Shown here one piece after another: positions 29,284 through 42,134 of a DNA stretch of 64,000 bases. The stretch covers positions 186,001 to 250,000 of the forward strand of contig JAUPFP010000047.1 of assembly GCA_036925085.1 (NCBI GenBank), in the 5' to 3' direction. This DNA is from Brachycybe producta. Taxonomy: Eukaryota > Arthropoda > Diplopoda > Playtdesmida > Andrognathidae. The notes below the pieces were generated by a model, which was not told the DNA's origin, did no database searches, and saw only the letters and a list, made by a program, of their open reading frames with translations. The stretch's first letter is position 1; every line of letters begins with the position of its first letter. The translations under genes were made by a program, and so were the position numbers.

Positions 29284-32200
29284 ATGGTTTCTATTGTGAA
29301 TATATCAGTCACCTACTTGGTGACCGCGTTTTTCATTTGCTTTAGTCATCGATGTGTCATCGGTAGGTGAATGTTCTTGCTTTTTTCATTTACGTTGTAA
29401 TTGGTTGTGAAAGTTCTCACCAATTATTTAACTGATAAGTTAGTTGATAAAAAAGCTAAAAAAAATAACAATTTCTTATTTATTTATTTTGACATATTTT
29501 TTTTTTTTGCTTTCAAGCTCATATAGTAAAATTCTTCTTGATCTCCAATGACATGAATGTGTCAGTTGTTTAAGCACGGTTACAATGTGGACATAGTATT
29601 AGAATTTTGATTATTTGAGTTTATATTAAACATAAACATAAATTTAATTTTGAAAAACTAGAATAGTAAAGGCCTTGCTAGATGAACAGAACTCTGAAAA
29701 AAACTTCTGAAAGTTACTATTACTCTTATGTAATTCAGCGCCATCTAGCTACAAATTGTGACTTTTTTCTCTTGTTTTCCGTTATGCATTTTTAGAGTTC
29801 TATTTCAATTTTCTGAAATAATGTTTGCAATATTATTTCAGAGTTTTTGTATTTTAAATTCTGAAATGATAGTTTTTAGATAATACTTTGACCTTGATTC
29901 AGTTATCCATCATACCATTGGCAGCCTATTATTCAATTTGTTAAGTCGAATTTATGCTTTTAGATGTTTTTTCAGAGATCTTTTTATGGAGCTCTAGAAA
30001 GGCATTAAAAGAACGGACTTAACAGTTTTTCATAATATGTTATGTATGTAAATGATTAATTTATGGTGAGAAGAAAAATAAGAAACTTCGACCAATTTAA
30101 AGTGTTGTAATATGCCTGGACCCCGTCCATGCGGTTCTTTGCTTTGACTGTCTCTTTGTTGGGTGGCTGGTCTCAGACCAGCGGTTGAGTTCGGATTGTG
30201 CGACGCTCCACATGCTCCTCGCTCGGGCTTTGTGACCAGCCGGGTGATTCAGGTCTACTGGTTGATCTAGATGCACTGCCCTTGGTCGGGCCTCCGCTTC
30301 TAGTTGGAGTCGGACTTCCTGGCATTGTTGATTCTGGTTGTTTTTGTGGTTTCCGTGTAGATGGGACTCCCGAGTTCCCACAATTTAAAGAAACAGCGAT
30401 GACTACACCTTCCAGAGGTGTCCATAAAGAAAAAGACTTTTCTTTGGCGATTAACTAGTTTATTTTATACGATAATGCGATACATTATAAAGCGATATAA
30501 AATGATAAAATCTTCTACTTGGAAAATATTCTAAGTCCAGAGGCTGCTTTGGCTTAGGGTATTTTCATACACAATTCTCTCTCCTGAGGAGGGAAACATT
30601 CTGTCCCCGCATATACTCTGCCTACTGTCCTCTCGAGGATACGTCGCGTGCTTGTTTTGTTACTTTGGCCCTTTGGAGGGGCCACTTGTGAACAGGGGTT
30701 GCCCACAGGTCGATCTGACCAATGGCGATCTCTGGTCCCAAAATATTTCCTTTTTTGGAACACATTTCTCTGAAATATGTAAATGATTTTGTAGAAATTA
30801 TCTGGGCTTGTCCAGTGTCACTGGACATGAGAAAAAGTAATCTTCTCTTTAGTGCGGTCGAAAAAGCGTCGACCGATCTCGGCCAGTTGGGACCCAGCAG
30901 AGTGCGTTGGCAACCCGGGCCCACTTTCGGCCACTGTGGGCAAAACTGGGCAATCGTGGTCAAAACTGGTAAAAAAGTTACGCCTCCGGGGCATAAACCC
31001 CGGGAGCATCTATGACTTCTTTAATTGCGTCCATATGTGCCGGCAAAGAACTCTTTTGCTTTACGGCACCTGTCTTAGGGCCATCCTGGCACCATGGGGG
31101 CCAAACTCAAAGAGGCATGGTAAGTGATATCCTCACACATGTGTGTGCCGACACATGTGCAAGGGGTGCAAATAACTTTGTCATGTGTTTAATAATCTAT
31201 AATTAATAACCTTTCAATTTATTTTTAAGCTTATGAAATAACCTAAGTTGATCTCTATATGGATGGGTGAGAGCTCAAGTAGACCATCATATTTTTTTTT
31301 TCATTTCATCGGTTTGATGCAGTACTAATATAAAAGTGACTACTTTTCGGACCAAGTCTATAATTCATTATTTGGCCACTAGTTGCAAGCTTGGAGTTAA
31401 AATGCTTCATAGAATTAATTATGGATTAATAACTAAGCTTTGTTTCTGAAAATATGATATGATGGAGTTGATCTATTTGTTTTTGCTATATGTGCATTTG
31501 TGCATCAAGAACTTCTAGGCCAACCCTGCGTATCTCACTATGACATAGCCTAAATGTGTACATTTGAATGTTTAAAGCATTGCTTATTCCTTTTTCTTTT
31601 TTTCTAGGAAGACATGTGTTCAAATTCTACAGTTGTTGCGATTATAACAATGCGAATCTTGTAAAGATTTTACAATTGCTAAGTGATGTCGAACAAAAAG
31701 ACATGGCAGCATGTATGGCTTTCTGTACACTTCAAGGGACCACATTGCTGATGATGACACCCAACAACAAATGCTATTGTACAGATCTTGACACCACAAG
31801 CCAAATGATAAACAATCGAATCGAAGTCAAAACACCCGAAGACTGCGACTTAAAAAAGTTTGCTATTGTTATGATGAGAGGTAAGTAGTGTAAACCTAGC
31901 CACTACTACCATCTACATATTTTAACAGAACTCGAGATTTAGGCACCTTCACATTAATTTACATTGCTGGTAATTTATTCCTAAAGTTATTAGAAAATAT
32001 AATTCACTTAGGAAAAAAAATGCATTGTTTAACAAGATTCGTTATTTTTTTTCGGGCAACGCATTTTGCCATCTACCCAAGAGCACATTAAAAAACGCCT
32101 CAGGAGAGCTCAACTTGCCGCAGAAGTCCCAAAAAGCTTGGAAAAGCACAAGGATTCAAGAATTTTTAAAATTCAAAAAAATGACTCAAAAGCCTATTTT

Positions 32201-35200
32201 TCACTGAAGTGTTTTTGGATTTATATTTCATTTCATTTTTTTTTAGAGGATGTTGATTTCATTGGAAACTATCAAGCTGATGTTCGTTCATCAGTTTCTG
32301 TCTTACAAGGCATTTCAGTTATTGGCGATTTTGTATCTCGCGATTTTTGCTACGCATATTGCACAATAAATGGCTACAACATTGTTGGAATTTACCGTGG
32401 CAACGAATGCCAGTGTGCAACAAGCGTTTCTACCCATCTTATTCCTGTTAACATACTACTGCCTTTAGGAAAAGTAACCTGGAGTAGATGTTCTGGTAAC
32501 GCACTTCAGACATGTGGAGCATTGAATATTATACAAGTATTTCAAAGAGGTATGAATGTTTAACATGTTGCCTCATTACTCGAAACCGATCACTCGCACT
32601 AAATAATAAAAGAAATCAACAAATGTCTGATGAGCGATGAGAAACAATATTAGTAAAACTACCCCTTGCAAATTTAAATTAACTTTTAGCTCGTTGGAAA
32701 GATCTTTTCAAACTGAGTGTGAAATATGCAAATTGTTTTAAGCACAGACACTAAACAAGCGTGAAAAAACGATTGTAAAATTTAAAATTTACATGAAGAT
32801 GTATGGCATTTAAAAAGTTTTTTTGTGACTATGTTAACATAATTGAAATCAAGTGATGGAGGTTGCATTCCTAGACCTCCTGCAACACACATAACATAAC
32901 CCCAAACTAACCTAGGTTAACCTATCCCAATCACATCACTTATAGGCGCAAAAAAAACTTTCTAAATTATCATAGACCTCTATGTAAATTCAAACTTCCC
33001 CCGCCCCGAAAAAAAAAGAATAGTTCATTTTATGAGTTAATTATTTTTATTAATACATTTTTCAAACAGCTTTTTGCTTTGGATTAGAACTCTAATATTA
33101 GAAGAAAAAAATTAATGTTAGAAAATTTGTTTTTTTTTTTGAAAATATTCATCGACTATGAATATTTTCATTTTTTTGACATTTATTTTACTTTTTTGAA
33201 TTTATGGTCTTTTCTGGTCCTCAGACGTCTGTTGGGCCGTCCTAAGTTCGTTTCAGTGCTTTTCAGGGCATTTAAAATATTTTCATTTTTTTGACATTTT
33301 TTACTTTTTTTAATTTATGGGCTTTTCTGGTCCTCACACGTCTGTCGAGCCCACGCAAGTTCGTTGCAATGCTTTTTAGAAGATTTTTTGACATTTTTTG
33401 ACTTTTTTTAGAAGGTTTTAGCTGATTTTAGTTTATTAAATATGCATATTATAAATCCATCTGAACTGCATCAATAATTTTTAAGAAAATCTGAAAACAA
33501 AAAAAGTTTTTCGAAAAAATAAAACCGGCGCCAAAACGACTGGCGCAGGCGGTATTTGCCGCCTTGCCGCCTAGGCCAGTACGTCCCTGTTTGCAAGCGT
33601 TTTTTTAACGCGTTGCTTATTTAAACTTGAGGGGTCCGTATACTAGAATTATACAGAATTATTTTGAACAGAAGTTTCTTGTTTTTTTACTAAATGTGTG
33701 ATTTTTTTCCATCATCCAATATCTAGATTTCTACATTGGTTGTTATAACGATGACAACAAATCGGGTGCTCTTGAATTTAAAGACAAAACCGTCTCTAAA
33801 ATAAATCAGACGGTTCGAGCATGTTTGACTGCTTGTGTTTCGCAAGGGAATTTGGTGGCTGGTGTTCAGTCAGGGTCCGAATGTTATTGCGGCAACAACT
33901 ATACATCATTAGTTTTGACTAACCAAAATGCGGACTGTGACATGCCTTGTACTGGAAACAAGACTGATAAATGTGGCGGTTTATGGAAGACTAATATCTA
34001 CAGTAGTTGTAAGTATCAAACACTTTCTCTATTGTATTTTTTGTACCTTTCTCTTTGCAGGTGGTAGTGAAAGTTTAGTCTAAAAAGAGAACAGGACTGG
34101 AAGACATCATAACTATAACTGTGTTTATAGTTGACAATTTGCGACAACATTCTTCTCGAAGTTGTGGAACCTTGTACTCGAGAATAATGTCAAAACATTA
34201 TTTTGGAATAGCCTTCATCAATTGTTATTCAATAAAATGTAAATTTTAGGAGAAAAAAAAGCTTCAAAATACTTTTATTTTGGAATGTTTTGTCAACCAC
34301 TATGAAGTTCTTAAGGTGGCTGAATAGATATTTACTTTCCTTTGATTTACCCAGATGGCACGACTGTGATACGCTATGCTCCATTTACATTTTTTGTTAA
34401 AAACAACAAGAGAACTTTTTTAAACAACATTACCAAACAATTCAAATTGTTTTAAAAAGTAGAATAGTAAATGATTATGTTAAACGTTTTTTCCCTGGCA
34501 ATATCTTAAAAAATAAATATTTTATAGCAGTTTGAAAATACTTTTTTTGGTTTTTCCATTGACATTTCATGAAAAACTCTTTTCGTCTTTTTCAAACTGT
34601 CATAAAAAGTTTATTTTTAAAGATATAATCAAGAAAAAAAAATTTGGCATTATCACAAACTATTCCAGTATCTAAAAGAATGATTTTTTAAATGTTTCTT
34701 CTGAAAAGCGTTTGCATGAAAAGTATACATTTTCTGAAAAATACGGGTGGCGGAAAAGACCCATTATACGTACAGTGTATCCACTGCAAATGCACTATCC
34801 TGGGGGACAAAACAAAATAAATATCTATTCAGCCACCTTAAGTTCACTTAAGTTTCAGTTAAGTACGATGTAAAATATCTAACTTATTCTTAATAAGTGA
34901 CTTTCAACTTGAAAACATCATCAGAACTTCATTTAATCTACCTTTGATTAATTGAAAGTGATTTATTTATAAACTAGAAAAGTAACTCTTATTACATCAA
35001 AGTATCTTCATGTTAATACTGCTAAAAATAATTTTTTATGGCAGTTTGAAGATGTCAAGTTTTATTTTAGGACGTTATAAGAGAACTTTTTCAATTATCA
35101 CCAAGAACTTGAAACTGCCATAAAGTTTTTTTTCTTCTCTAAATATGTCAATATGAAATTTTTAAGTAATTGTTTTTCAGTTTTGAAAAGTTTGATTTCT

Positions 35201-36199
35201 GTATATATAATCTGTTTCTGTTATGTTTTCAGATCTGTATTTGGGTTGTTTCAATCAAAACAACAAAAACAAACAACTGAATGTGTCTGTGACCGTTCCA
35301 AAAGGCTTGAACATGAGTCAGTCAAAGTGCATATTGCATTGTTTAAAACAAGGATACCATTTGGCTGGTATCACCAATGGTAACATCTGTTTTTGCGACG
35401 ATAACATCGGAAATGTTTACGATATTGCCTGGCAAACAAATTGCAGTTGTACATCTACAAAGTGTGTTTCAGAGGGAAAAGTCAAAAATAAAACTGGTGT
35501 AAAAACAACAATTGAAATTTATGCTTTAGGTAAGTTGTAGGTCTGTACTTTTAATGCTTTTTTTTTTCTTATTTCACTTTTCAATTTTTCTCGTCAAAAA
35601 TTCTCATATATAGTCATTACATAGTAAGCTCCCCTTAATTGTGACTATTTAAGGCGAATCACTTTAGCTGGGGTAAACACCTCTCGAACTCTTGTTTATT
35701 CCGTCTTCCAGGTGCAAAATGAAACGATTTTTGTTTTTAGAAACTAGAAGGTTATCTAAATCACATTAAGGATATTTTCATGTTGATATCTCTCAAAATA
35801 AGCTTTTCATGTGAGTTTTAAAATGACCCAAGTTTATTTTGAAAGATGTTAACATGAAAGTGAAAGTACACTTAAGTTATTGAGCTACCCTTCCAGTTTC
35901 TAAAGCACTTTCTAGTTTCTGTTAATTTTGCTCCTTGAGAGACAGAATAATCAGAGTTTGAAAATCATCTGTTACTAAACCATCAAAAATTAGTTGGAAT
36001 AAGTTCAAGAAAACATAATATTTTTTAAAAACAATTATTGGCCTAATCAGCTTCTTTTTATAATTATTATTATTTGTATTTTATTTATTGGTTTAATTCT
36101 CTTATATACTATTAGCATTAATTCTTTCCCCCCATTGTCATAGCGGCAGATAGTTCTCTGTATCACGGTTTCGGGACACACCTCGGAGGTTCTTTCTAG
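29284..36199 (+). CDS. secreted protein with four tandem WSC domains
   Basis: Exons: 29284-29362 (signal peptide, MVSIVNISVTYLVTAFFICF), 31608-31880, 32247-32549, 33727-34008, 35233-35529 and a candidate terminal exon 36144-36199. Total 1290 nt, 429 residues. Every intron is phase 1 and each internal exon (91, 101, 94 and 99 codons) holds one cysteine-rich WSC domain, a classic shuffled module. Domains 3 and 4 are clearest (G-C-Y/F-N...C...C...AG(V/I)..G..C(Y/F)C); domain 3 has ECYCGNN and C-D-M-P-C-T-G-N...C-G-G. WSC domains bind carbohydrate in fungal wall sensors and occur in Kremen and polycystin in animals. No membrane segment follows, so the product is probably extracellular and glycan-binding. 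An alternative short end at 34061-34083 gives 319 residues, with AATAAA at about 34231. The first exon and the 3' end are inferred from splice phase. Confidence 0.8.
30106..31150 (-). mobile_element. minus-strand LTR-retroelement fragment inside WSC intron 1
   Basis: This is a GC-rich island in AT-rich intron DNA. On the minus strand it runs from LTR-like sequence through a possible primer site (TGGGAACTCGGGAG at about 30380) to a short Pro/Ser/Arg-rich ORF starting MPGSPTPTRSGGP at about 30326, like a gag N-terminus, which stops early. No second LTR is seen. Boundaries are approximate. Confidence 0.4.
32090..32200. repeat. dispersed repeat, copy 1 (copy 2 at about 57130-57235)
   Basis: The segment AAAAGCTTGGAAAAGCACAA and about 25 bases after it are nearly identical to the sequence at 57171-57215, and the flanks are alignable. 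It lies just upstream of the second WSC exon. Confidence 0.65.
34311..34841. mobile_element. 531-bp MITE with TTAA ends
   Basis: TTAAGGTGGCTGAATAGATA at the left is repeated inverted at the right (TATCTATTCAGCCACCTTAA), matching over about 24 bases. TTAA at both borders fits piggyBac-type insertion. The interior has a long imperfect palindrome (about 34505-34640) and no ORF. It sits between the two alternative 3' ends of the WSC gene. Confidence 0.75.
35648..35990. mobile_element. palindromic TTAA MITE family, copy in WSC gene
   Basis: The left arm (AAACTAGAAGGTTATC, then TTTTCATGTTGATATC) and right arm (TTTGAAAGATGTTAACATG, then GAGCTACCCTTCCAG) are inverted copies. It starts with TTTAAGG and ends near CCATC. 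Confidence 0.65.
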
Positions 36200-36389
36200 A
36201 AAGGTTGGGTATTAACGTCCATTTTCGTCTGTCTAGTAGCAGACGGTTACATGAAATTATATTCGTGCAACACAAAATTTCAGTGTATAAGACGTTTAGC
36301 CTTATTTTTAATGAAAAGCTTAAAATTAAGTTTAAAAATTTGTTTACTAATAATAACATTGCTAGAAATGTCAATAATATTCGACGAAG

Positions 36390-36396
36390 CAATAAA
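36390..36396 (+). terminator. possible polyadenylation signal of the long WSC transcript
   Basis: AATAAA lies about 190 nt after the candidate stop at 36197-36199; another lies at about 36606. Confidence 0.3.
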
Positions 36397-37238
36397 TATC
36401 AATGCATTTCAATGAAACAGCTGATCCTTTCTACAAACGAAAATGGCGGAATTATAGTTACGTAATGCTTAACCTTTTTAATGGTAACCTTGCATCGACC
36501 AATGGCACCAACTCTCTATCCCCTCTACATCGTAGTTGTTGCATTGAATGAATGGTGGATTTGTATACATGATATATAATTTATAATATGTAACTTTTTA
36601 TAATCTAATAAACTCGAATTTTTATAATTTAATAAACTCGAATTTTAGCACAGTTTTTTCTTTTTATGTTTATTTTTCTAACATTTATGGAATTCTTTTC
36701 AACGAACGTTATGAGTTTCATTAACATATCATGTCTCCTATATAAAAATTTACATTTCCCTATGATGAAACACATCATTGGTAGGTAAAGAGCCCTACAT
36801 CAAAGAGGGGGATATTATACTTTTTGCCTACATCATGGACCAGAAAAAGTGTGGTAAGGACAACGATAATTAATTCGTCATTGTAGCGTCTTCGTTTGTG
36901 TCTGTTTTTAAAACATTATCTAATTGCTTCTTCAAGTATAAGCGGTACTTTTTCGTGTGTCATTTTTATTGTTTTAATAAGAAATCGAATTGAAGAACTT
37001 CTAAAATGACAGCTAAGATATAATTTGGCGCCATTGAAGGTAAGTTGAGAGCCCCTTTTCGCTCAAAGCGCTACCTACGATTTTTACATCATTTTGCTAT
37101 AATTAACAAACGGCGCTTTATCTAAAGAAGTTGTTTTTGTCTATCAATTCTCTTTTCAATGAGAAATTCACTTGAAACGAACCATTTTTACACCTTTGTG
37201 GCGGTGTATCGCCGCAAAATGGTCCGTGTGAAGCTGGC

Positions 37239-37560
37239 TTTAAGGTGGTAATCTATGTCATTAGGAGCAAAAATTAAAAGGACTCTTGACTGTTTTAGAA
37301 ACTAGAAGGGTAACTCAATCACTTCAAAGTTAATTTCATGTAGATATTTATGGCAGTTTGAAAATGGGTCACCCAACTTTAAGCAGACGATATTTTTTAA
37401 ATAAAAAGTTTATAAAAAGTTTATTTTGAAAGTTATCAACAAGAAAATGCTATTGAGTGATTCGGCTACCATTCTAGTTTCTAACACACTTTCAATTTTT
37501 TTTTATTTCAAAACTGTTGAATAACCAGGGTTCGAAAATCAGGTGCTTATCAAACATCAT
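37239..37560. mobile_element. palindromic TTAA MITE family copy
   Basis: TTAAGGTGGTAATC opens the element. Arms AAACTAGAAGGGTAACTCAATC and its inverted counterpart follow. It shows the segment CCCAACTTTAAGCAGACGAT, which the copy at 41144 carries interrupted by another insertion. Confidence 0.7.
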
Positions 37561-38429
37561 TGTTACGACTTTTTCTGCGTATTTTTAATAGACAAAGGTA
37601 TTTTAAATGATAAAATTGATTTTATCCATTGAATAACTTTTTTTAATTGAGTTCGACTGCAAAATGTAGTCGGCTTGTTGCCAACTTGCCAAAACCGACC
37701 ACTCGAGTCGACTGCGTCGGTTGAAAAGTGGTCCTAGTGTTGTTGAGTGGTTGGTTTTAGTGAGAAGCCATGTGAAAAGGCTCTTGGTCTATAGTGAAGG
37801 CATATTGATAGTGAGGTGATTGGCCCTTTGCATAGGTTACAGAAGTTTAACATAGAATTAAAATTGTGAGGGCTTGGAACGTCGACAAATATGGCGGGAA
37901 AGTTGTAACAATGACGATTTCACATATAGACCTAACAGTGTAGTGGTCTTCTAGTCAAGTTTCTATTGGAAGAAAAAAAAATTACAGAAAAGGAGTGACA
38001 TAAGGAGAATTAGGAGATTGGTGGATTTTTGTAATAAATGACAATAATTCCATTCCAAAAGTTATTCCTTCGAAACCATTTGACGTCATTTTATACATCA
38101 CTAATCAATGTACAGTACGCCGTGAGCCGCGTATTCTTGACCAGACCTATTGTGAAATAGAACTTGTTTCCTACTATAGATAAGGACTGAGCACACCTAC
38201 TATCATAACAGCTCATTGTCATAATAAACTGATTACCAAATTTGCATGCCAAAATTAGTTGATATGACAAAATAAGTAGGCTTATCGTCTATTAGTGCAG
38301 TCTGTACTGTTTCATGTAGAAAGCCCAAGTTCATTAAAGAAACTTGGCACTTGAAATCCAACTTTAACCCTCAGAGAAGGGTTTTTCAACATAAATCTGT
38401 TCTTGATTACTCAGTGAGACTTACTACAC

Positions 38430-38525
38430 GGCACTACTTATTCCGATAAAAGTGTCGATGTGTGTACAAGGTATTACGAGGATATAGACCTATATCGACA
38501 CTTTTATTGGGATATAAGTAGTGCC
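38430..38525. repeat. 96-bp foldback element
   Basis: GGCACTACTTAT...TAAAAGTGTCGAT on the left is inverted on the right (ATCGACACTTTTA...ATAAGTAGTGCC), leaving a spacer of about 30 bp. Probably a tiny MITE. Confidence 0.65.
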
Positions 38526-38869
38526 GTTGTCCCCATTCAAAGAGGTCAACTTGAAGTTCAAGTGTTTAGGTCCAATTTTAAGAAGGACACTTTTTCTAAA
38601 CATTTGCAACTGAACTTCTAAAGAGTTAAAATTGAAGTTCAAGTAGTAATTTTAATTCTTAAATTCGACTCAATGAGTTTTGTTAGATTTCAACTAATTG
38701 TACTTGTTAGCGGCTTAATGAAATTTATCAATCGACTCATAATAAACCCGTAATTTATAAGCTTTTTATATTTGTAAAGTTTTCATAAGCCCAAAAAAAA
38801 AATAGTTCGTTTTATCCACACCTAAAATTTATATTCATAAAAACTCGAGCAGGTGTATTTTATATTTTA

Positions 38870-38955
38870 AAGAGGGGAGGAGGGGTGGGGGGGACTTAGG
38901 TAAAAAAAAAGGAGGAGGAGGGGGAACGTAGGGAGGGAGGGAGGGAGGGAGTTAT
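38870..38955. repeat. purine-rich low-complexity tract
   Basis: A run of GGA/GGGA repeats, followed by poly-T near 38983. It lies about 300 bp upstream of the TATA-like sequence of the PR/SET-like gene. Confidence 0.8.
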
Positions 38956-39218
38956 TAATTTGGCCACTATATTCTGCTCTTTTTTTTTTTTTTTTTGGTT
39001 TATCTTATAAAATGTGCCTTTGGCGACAAGAATGATTGCTATTGCTGCTGTTGTTGTTGTTATATTTTCTTCATCAGACCAAATCCAACTCTATAAATCG
39101 CATCCTCTCATTACATTTACATCAGGTAGAAAAGGTCTGTTCCTTATAGCCTCTCAGTCTCTCTCTCTATCTCCAGACAGAGAGAGAGTATAGTGACACC
39201 CTTAACACTCCTCCTCCT

Positions 39219-39226
39219 TCTTATAT
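39219..39226 (+). promoter_or_regulatory. possible TATA box of the PR/SET-like gene
   Basis: TATATAAG lies in a CT-rich region about 765 bp upstream of the ATG at 39988. If used, the 5' UTR would be about 740 nt of simple-sequence-rich DNA (ATC, TG and GAGA runs). No other evidence. Confidence 0.3.
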
Positions 39227-39987
39227 AAGGAGAATGATGGGAAACCCCCCCACACACACATCCCCTCCCCTATCCTCCTCTTTGATCCACTCCCTCCCTT
39301 TCTCCCCTTAAAGATGATGGCGACCAACACTACCAACACCAACACCACCACAACCAAAAAATCACCTGAACCCCGCCCACGTCCATTCGGCCTTCCAAAT
39401 CGCGTCCATCGGCGGCGTGTGTTCTTTTTTTTTTTGGTGGCAACCTGTTTTTCTCAAATATGACTGACTGACTTGCAACAACAATAACAAAACAATACGA
39501 GCAACAGACAGGACAAACACCGGCTTCCATAGTGTTATATTCAATTTTAAGTTGTTTTTGTGTGTGTCCAGTATACCGACAATATCATCATCATCACCAT
39601 CATTATCATTAGACGGTTGTCAGGTTCAAAAAGTAGATCACCTTTTTCTTACATCTCAACTGATAAAGATAGGAGAGAGAGAGAGGGCCCGTGCCCCCCT
39701 TCCCCCTACTCCCACTTGAACATCATCATCTGGGACACTTCAAGACAATTTTGTTTTCGCGTGATTGTCAAGTTGCACGTGTTTGTTTTTATTTCATCAT
39801 CAATGGATGAAATAGAAGATTAATTTTAAAACTATAAACTGAATTTTATACGAAGTGGACAGTGGTCATCGTCGTATGTGTGTGTGTGTGTGTGTATGGA
39901 CAGTGCGTCTCTGTTCTTCTGTATAAAAAAAAGTACTGAATTTAGCAATTACTTGTATAAAATATTTATATATACAAAAAAAAAACA

Positions 39988-40191
39988 ATGGAAACTTGTG
40001 TTTTGATTCCACCCGAGTTCAGTTTGGTTTTAACAACGAGTTCTGACCGTCATCCTTCGAACCGTTTCTACGAAATGGGGGTTCGCGTCTGGACCAACGA
40101 AAGAATTCCACGTGGTACCAAATTCTATCCTTTTCAAGGGACCATAAGACTGGATAAACTTGAAGTTTACAGTTACCTCGATGATACGGAC
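39988..40191 (+). CDS. PR/SET-like (PRDM-type) protein, first coding exon only
   Basis: The ATG at 39988 follows an A-rich run. The exon encodes 68 residues and ends in phase 0 at a consensus donor (GAC|GTAAGT). The sequence ...M-G-V-R-V-W-T-N-E-R-I-P-R-G-T-K-F-Y-P-F-Q-G-T... has the layout of the start of a PR/SET domain in PRDM factors (a glycine-V/I-W/F strand, then I-P-x-G-T-x-F-x-P-x-x-G). PRDM proteins are zinc-finger chromatin regulators, usually with the PR domain near the N-terminus, as here. I cannot assign the subfamily, and no zinc fingers or remaining PR exons are recognisable to the window end, so the intron would exceed 23 kb. Codon use and the long clear frame stand out from the surrounding low-complexity DNA. 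Alternative: another SET-related protein. Confidence 0.6.
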
Positions 40192-41143
40192 GTAAGTTGC
40201 CATCATTTCTTTTTATCTCGTGTTTTTTTTTTATTGTGATTGATGGTATTAGAGCAGTGGTAATATGTATCCGGCACTGGTAACATACAGCATAACTTAA
40301 GGGCTGATCAGAGTGATCACATTGACAATATTTAAAGCAAGATTCACTGCAATGCGGTCCTTGAATTAATTGCAATTGCAATTGTCAATGTGATAACACA
40401 ATTGCAAGACTAAAAAGTGGTTTCTTGGATTTCTTGCAACACAGTCTTACAGAAAACGCTGATCTTCGTTTTTGTTGTTGTTGTTGTTGTTGCAAGAAAC
40501 TGTGCAAGATTCACAGCAATATTTGACTTAACTGTATTTCTTGCAGGTGGATTCTTGCGAGAAAAATTGCTAGCGAGATCACCGCTTTATATGCTTATTA
40601 CATAGAAATATTTGCTGCAGCAATTATTCATATTGATTATGTAAAAAGACCCAATTGATTTGTATGTGATTCACTTGTTGCATTTAAAAAGGGCCTCAAA
40701 TAAGAGGAAATCAAAGACGGATATTGGACATAAAGCTGAAAGCGTAGATCTATCTATATATAGTAAAAAAAAAATCAATTCAATTATATTATTGGTTTGA
40801 GAATGTAATTAATTACTTCTGAAACCCCCTCCCCCCCCCCCCAAAAAAAAGGTAAGAAACATAAAAATGCAAAGGGAATGGTTTCAAAAGTATTTTACCA
40901 GATTGGAATTTGTGATGATCTCATTATTCGTGGTTCATTCGTGCATGAAATTTAGACATTTTTTGTTCAAAATGCAAAGGAACATTTTTGAAGCTGTAAG
41001 CCACAAAAAGGTGTGTTTTTAATGTTTTTTGTTTCATTTTTTTTTTAAAACTGACATTGGAATTTGACGTTGACATACTGGATAATATTTAATACAATGT
41101 ATAATTTCACAAATTATAAAAGCCTGAAACTTAAATAGTTTGC
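40192..41143. other. probable intron of the PR/SET-like gene, no exon seen
   Basis: AT-rich DNA with short simple repeats (GTT run at about 40475, poly-C at about 40830). Confidence 0.4.
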
Positions 41144-41690
41144 TTTAAGGTGGTTTTAAAATGTATATAATTGCCTCTCGAACTTTTAGGTGCAAAATGA
41201 AAAGAAACTTGAATGTATTTTTTAGAAACTAGAAGGGTAGATCAATCACGTAAGGATATTTTTATATTGATATCTTTCAAAATAAGCTTTTTTATGTTTG
41301 TTTTTGAAAATGACCCAACTTTAAAGCTTGTAGCACACTATACATCGGATCGGAACGGAACGATCCGGAATATTTTGATAACAAGCATTTCCTCCCCCCC
41401 CCTTGCACACTAGTTTGGATCGGATCGGATCGGAAACGCCATGTTGACGGAGGTTCCATTGAAATGCTTGTTATCAAAATATTCCGATTTGTTCTGTTCC
41501 GATCCGATAGATCTATAGTGTGCTACTAGCTTAAACCAACGAGGACGCTTAGCAGACGATATTTTTTTTTAAATTTTTTTCTTATAAAAAGATTTATTTT
41601 GAAATATTTTCACTATGAAAATACCCTTCTAGTTTATAAAACACTTTTTAGTTTCTCTTAATTTTACTTCTGAAAGACAAGAGTAACAAC
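41144..41690. mobile_element. palindromic TTAA MITE split by a nested insertion
   Basis: The left half (TTAAGGTGG, then AAACTAGAAGGGTAGATCAATC) and right half (CAGACGATATTTTTT, TTTGAAATATTTTCACTATG, ACCCTTCTAGTTT) are separated by the element at 41321-41535. Confidence 0.7.
41321..41535. mobile_element. nested foldback MITE, TTAA target, inverted arms of about 85 bp
   Basis: GCTTGTAGCACACTATA...ATCGGATCGGAACGGAAC...AATATTTTGATAACAAGCATT on the left is inverted on the right. Arms are about 85 bp with about 45 bp between them, and TTAA lies at both borders. CGGATCGGATCGGAT short repeats lie in the arm and loop. Confidence 0.8.
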
Positions 41691-42134
41691 AGCAACAAAA
41701 CAGCAACCGTTTAACACACAAAAACAAACAAGATCAAACTCGAAAAATCGGATAATGCCAGATCTATTTTCAGTCCGGTCCCTAAGAAATATATCATAAA
41801 AATTATTTTCTTTAAATACGAAATTCGTTCATTACCAGCAAACATTTCGGTCTCTTACATTTCACGTTAAACGGTTTCCACTGTATAATAATAGTGTGCC
41901 ATATTTGTGGCAATATCGAAAATGGGCCCTTTTGCGTCTGTTTTGGGTTCACTATTGATTTAACATTGTTTAGCAGTGTACAAATCTAATGTTTCACTGC
42001 ATATTAGATTTGTTATGAAAGCAAATTCTGAAAATATCTTCTTCTATATATTTCTCTATATTTTTCCCTTATGATATTTTTATTCAAATTAGAATCTCGT
42101 TTTTAATAGTTCATTGAAACAATTTCAGGCATTT

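Larger units (their letters stand above)
36200..39186. other. intergenic, repeats only
   Basis: I see no exon here. It contains a 25-bp direct duplication (AATAAACTCGAATTTTTATAA type, about 36604-36645), the MITE copy at 37239-37560, a foldback at 38430-38525 and low-complexity tracts from 38870. Confidence 0.45.
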
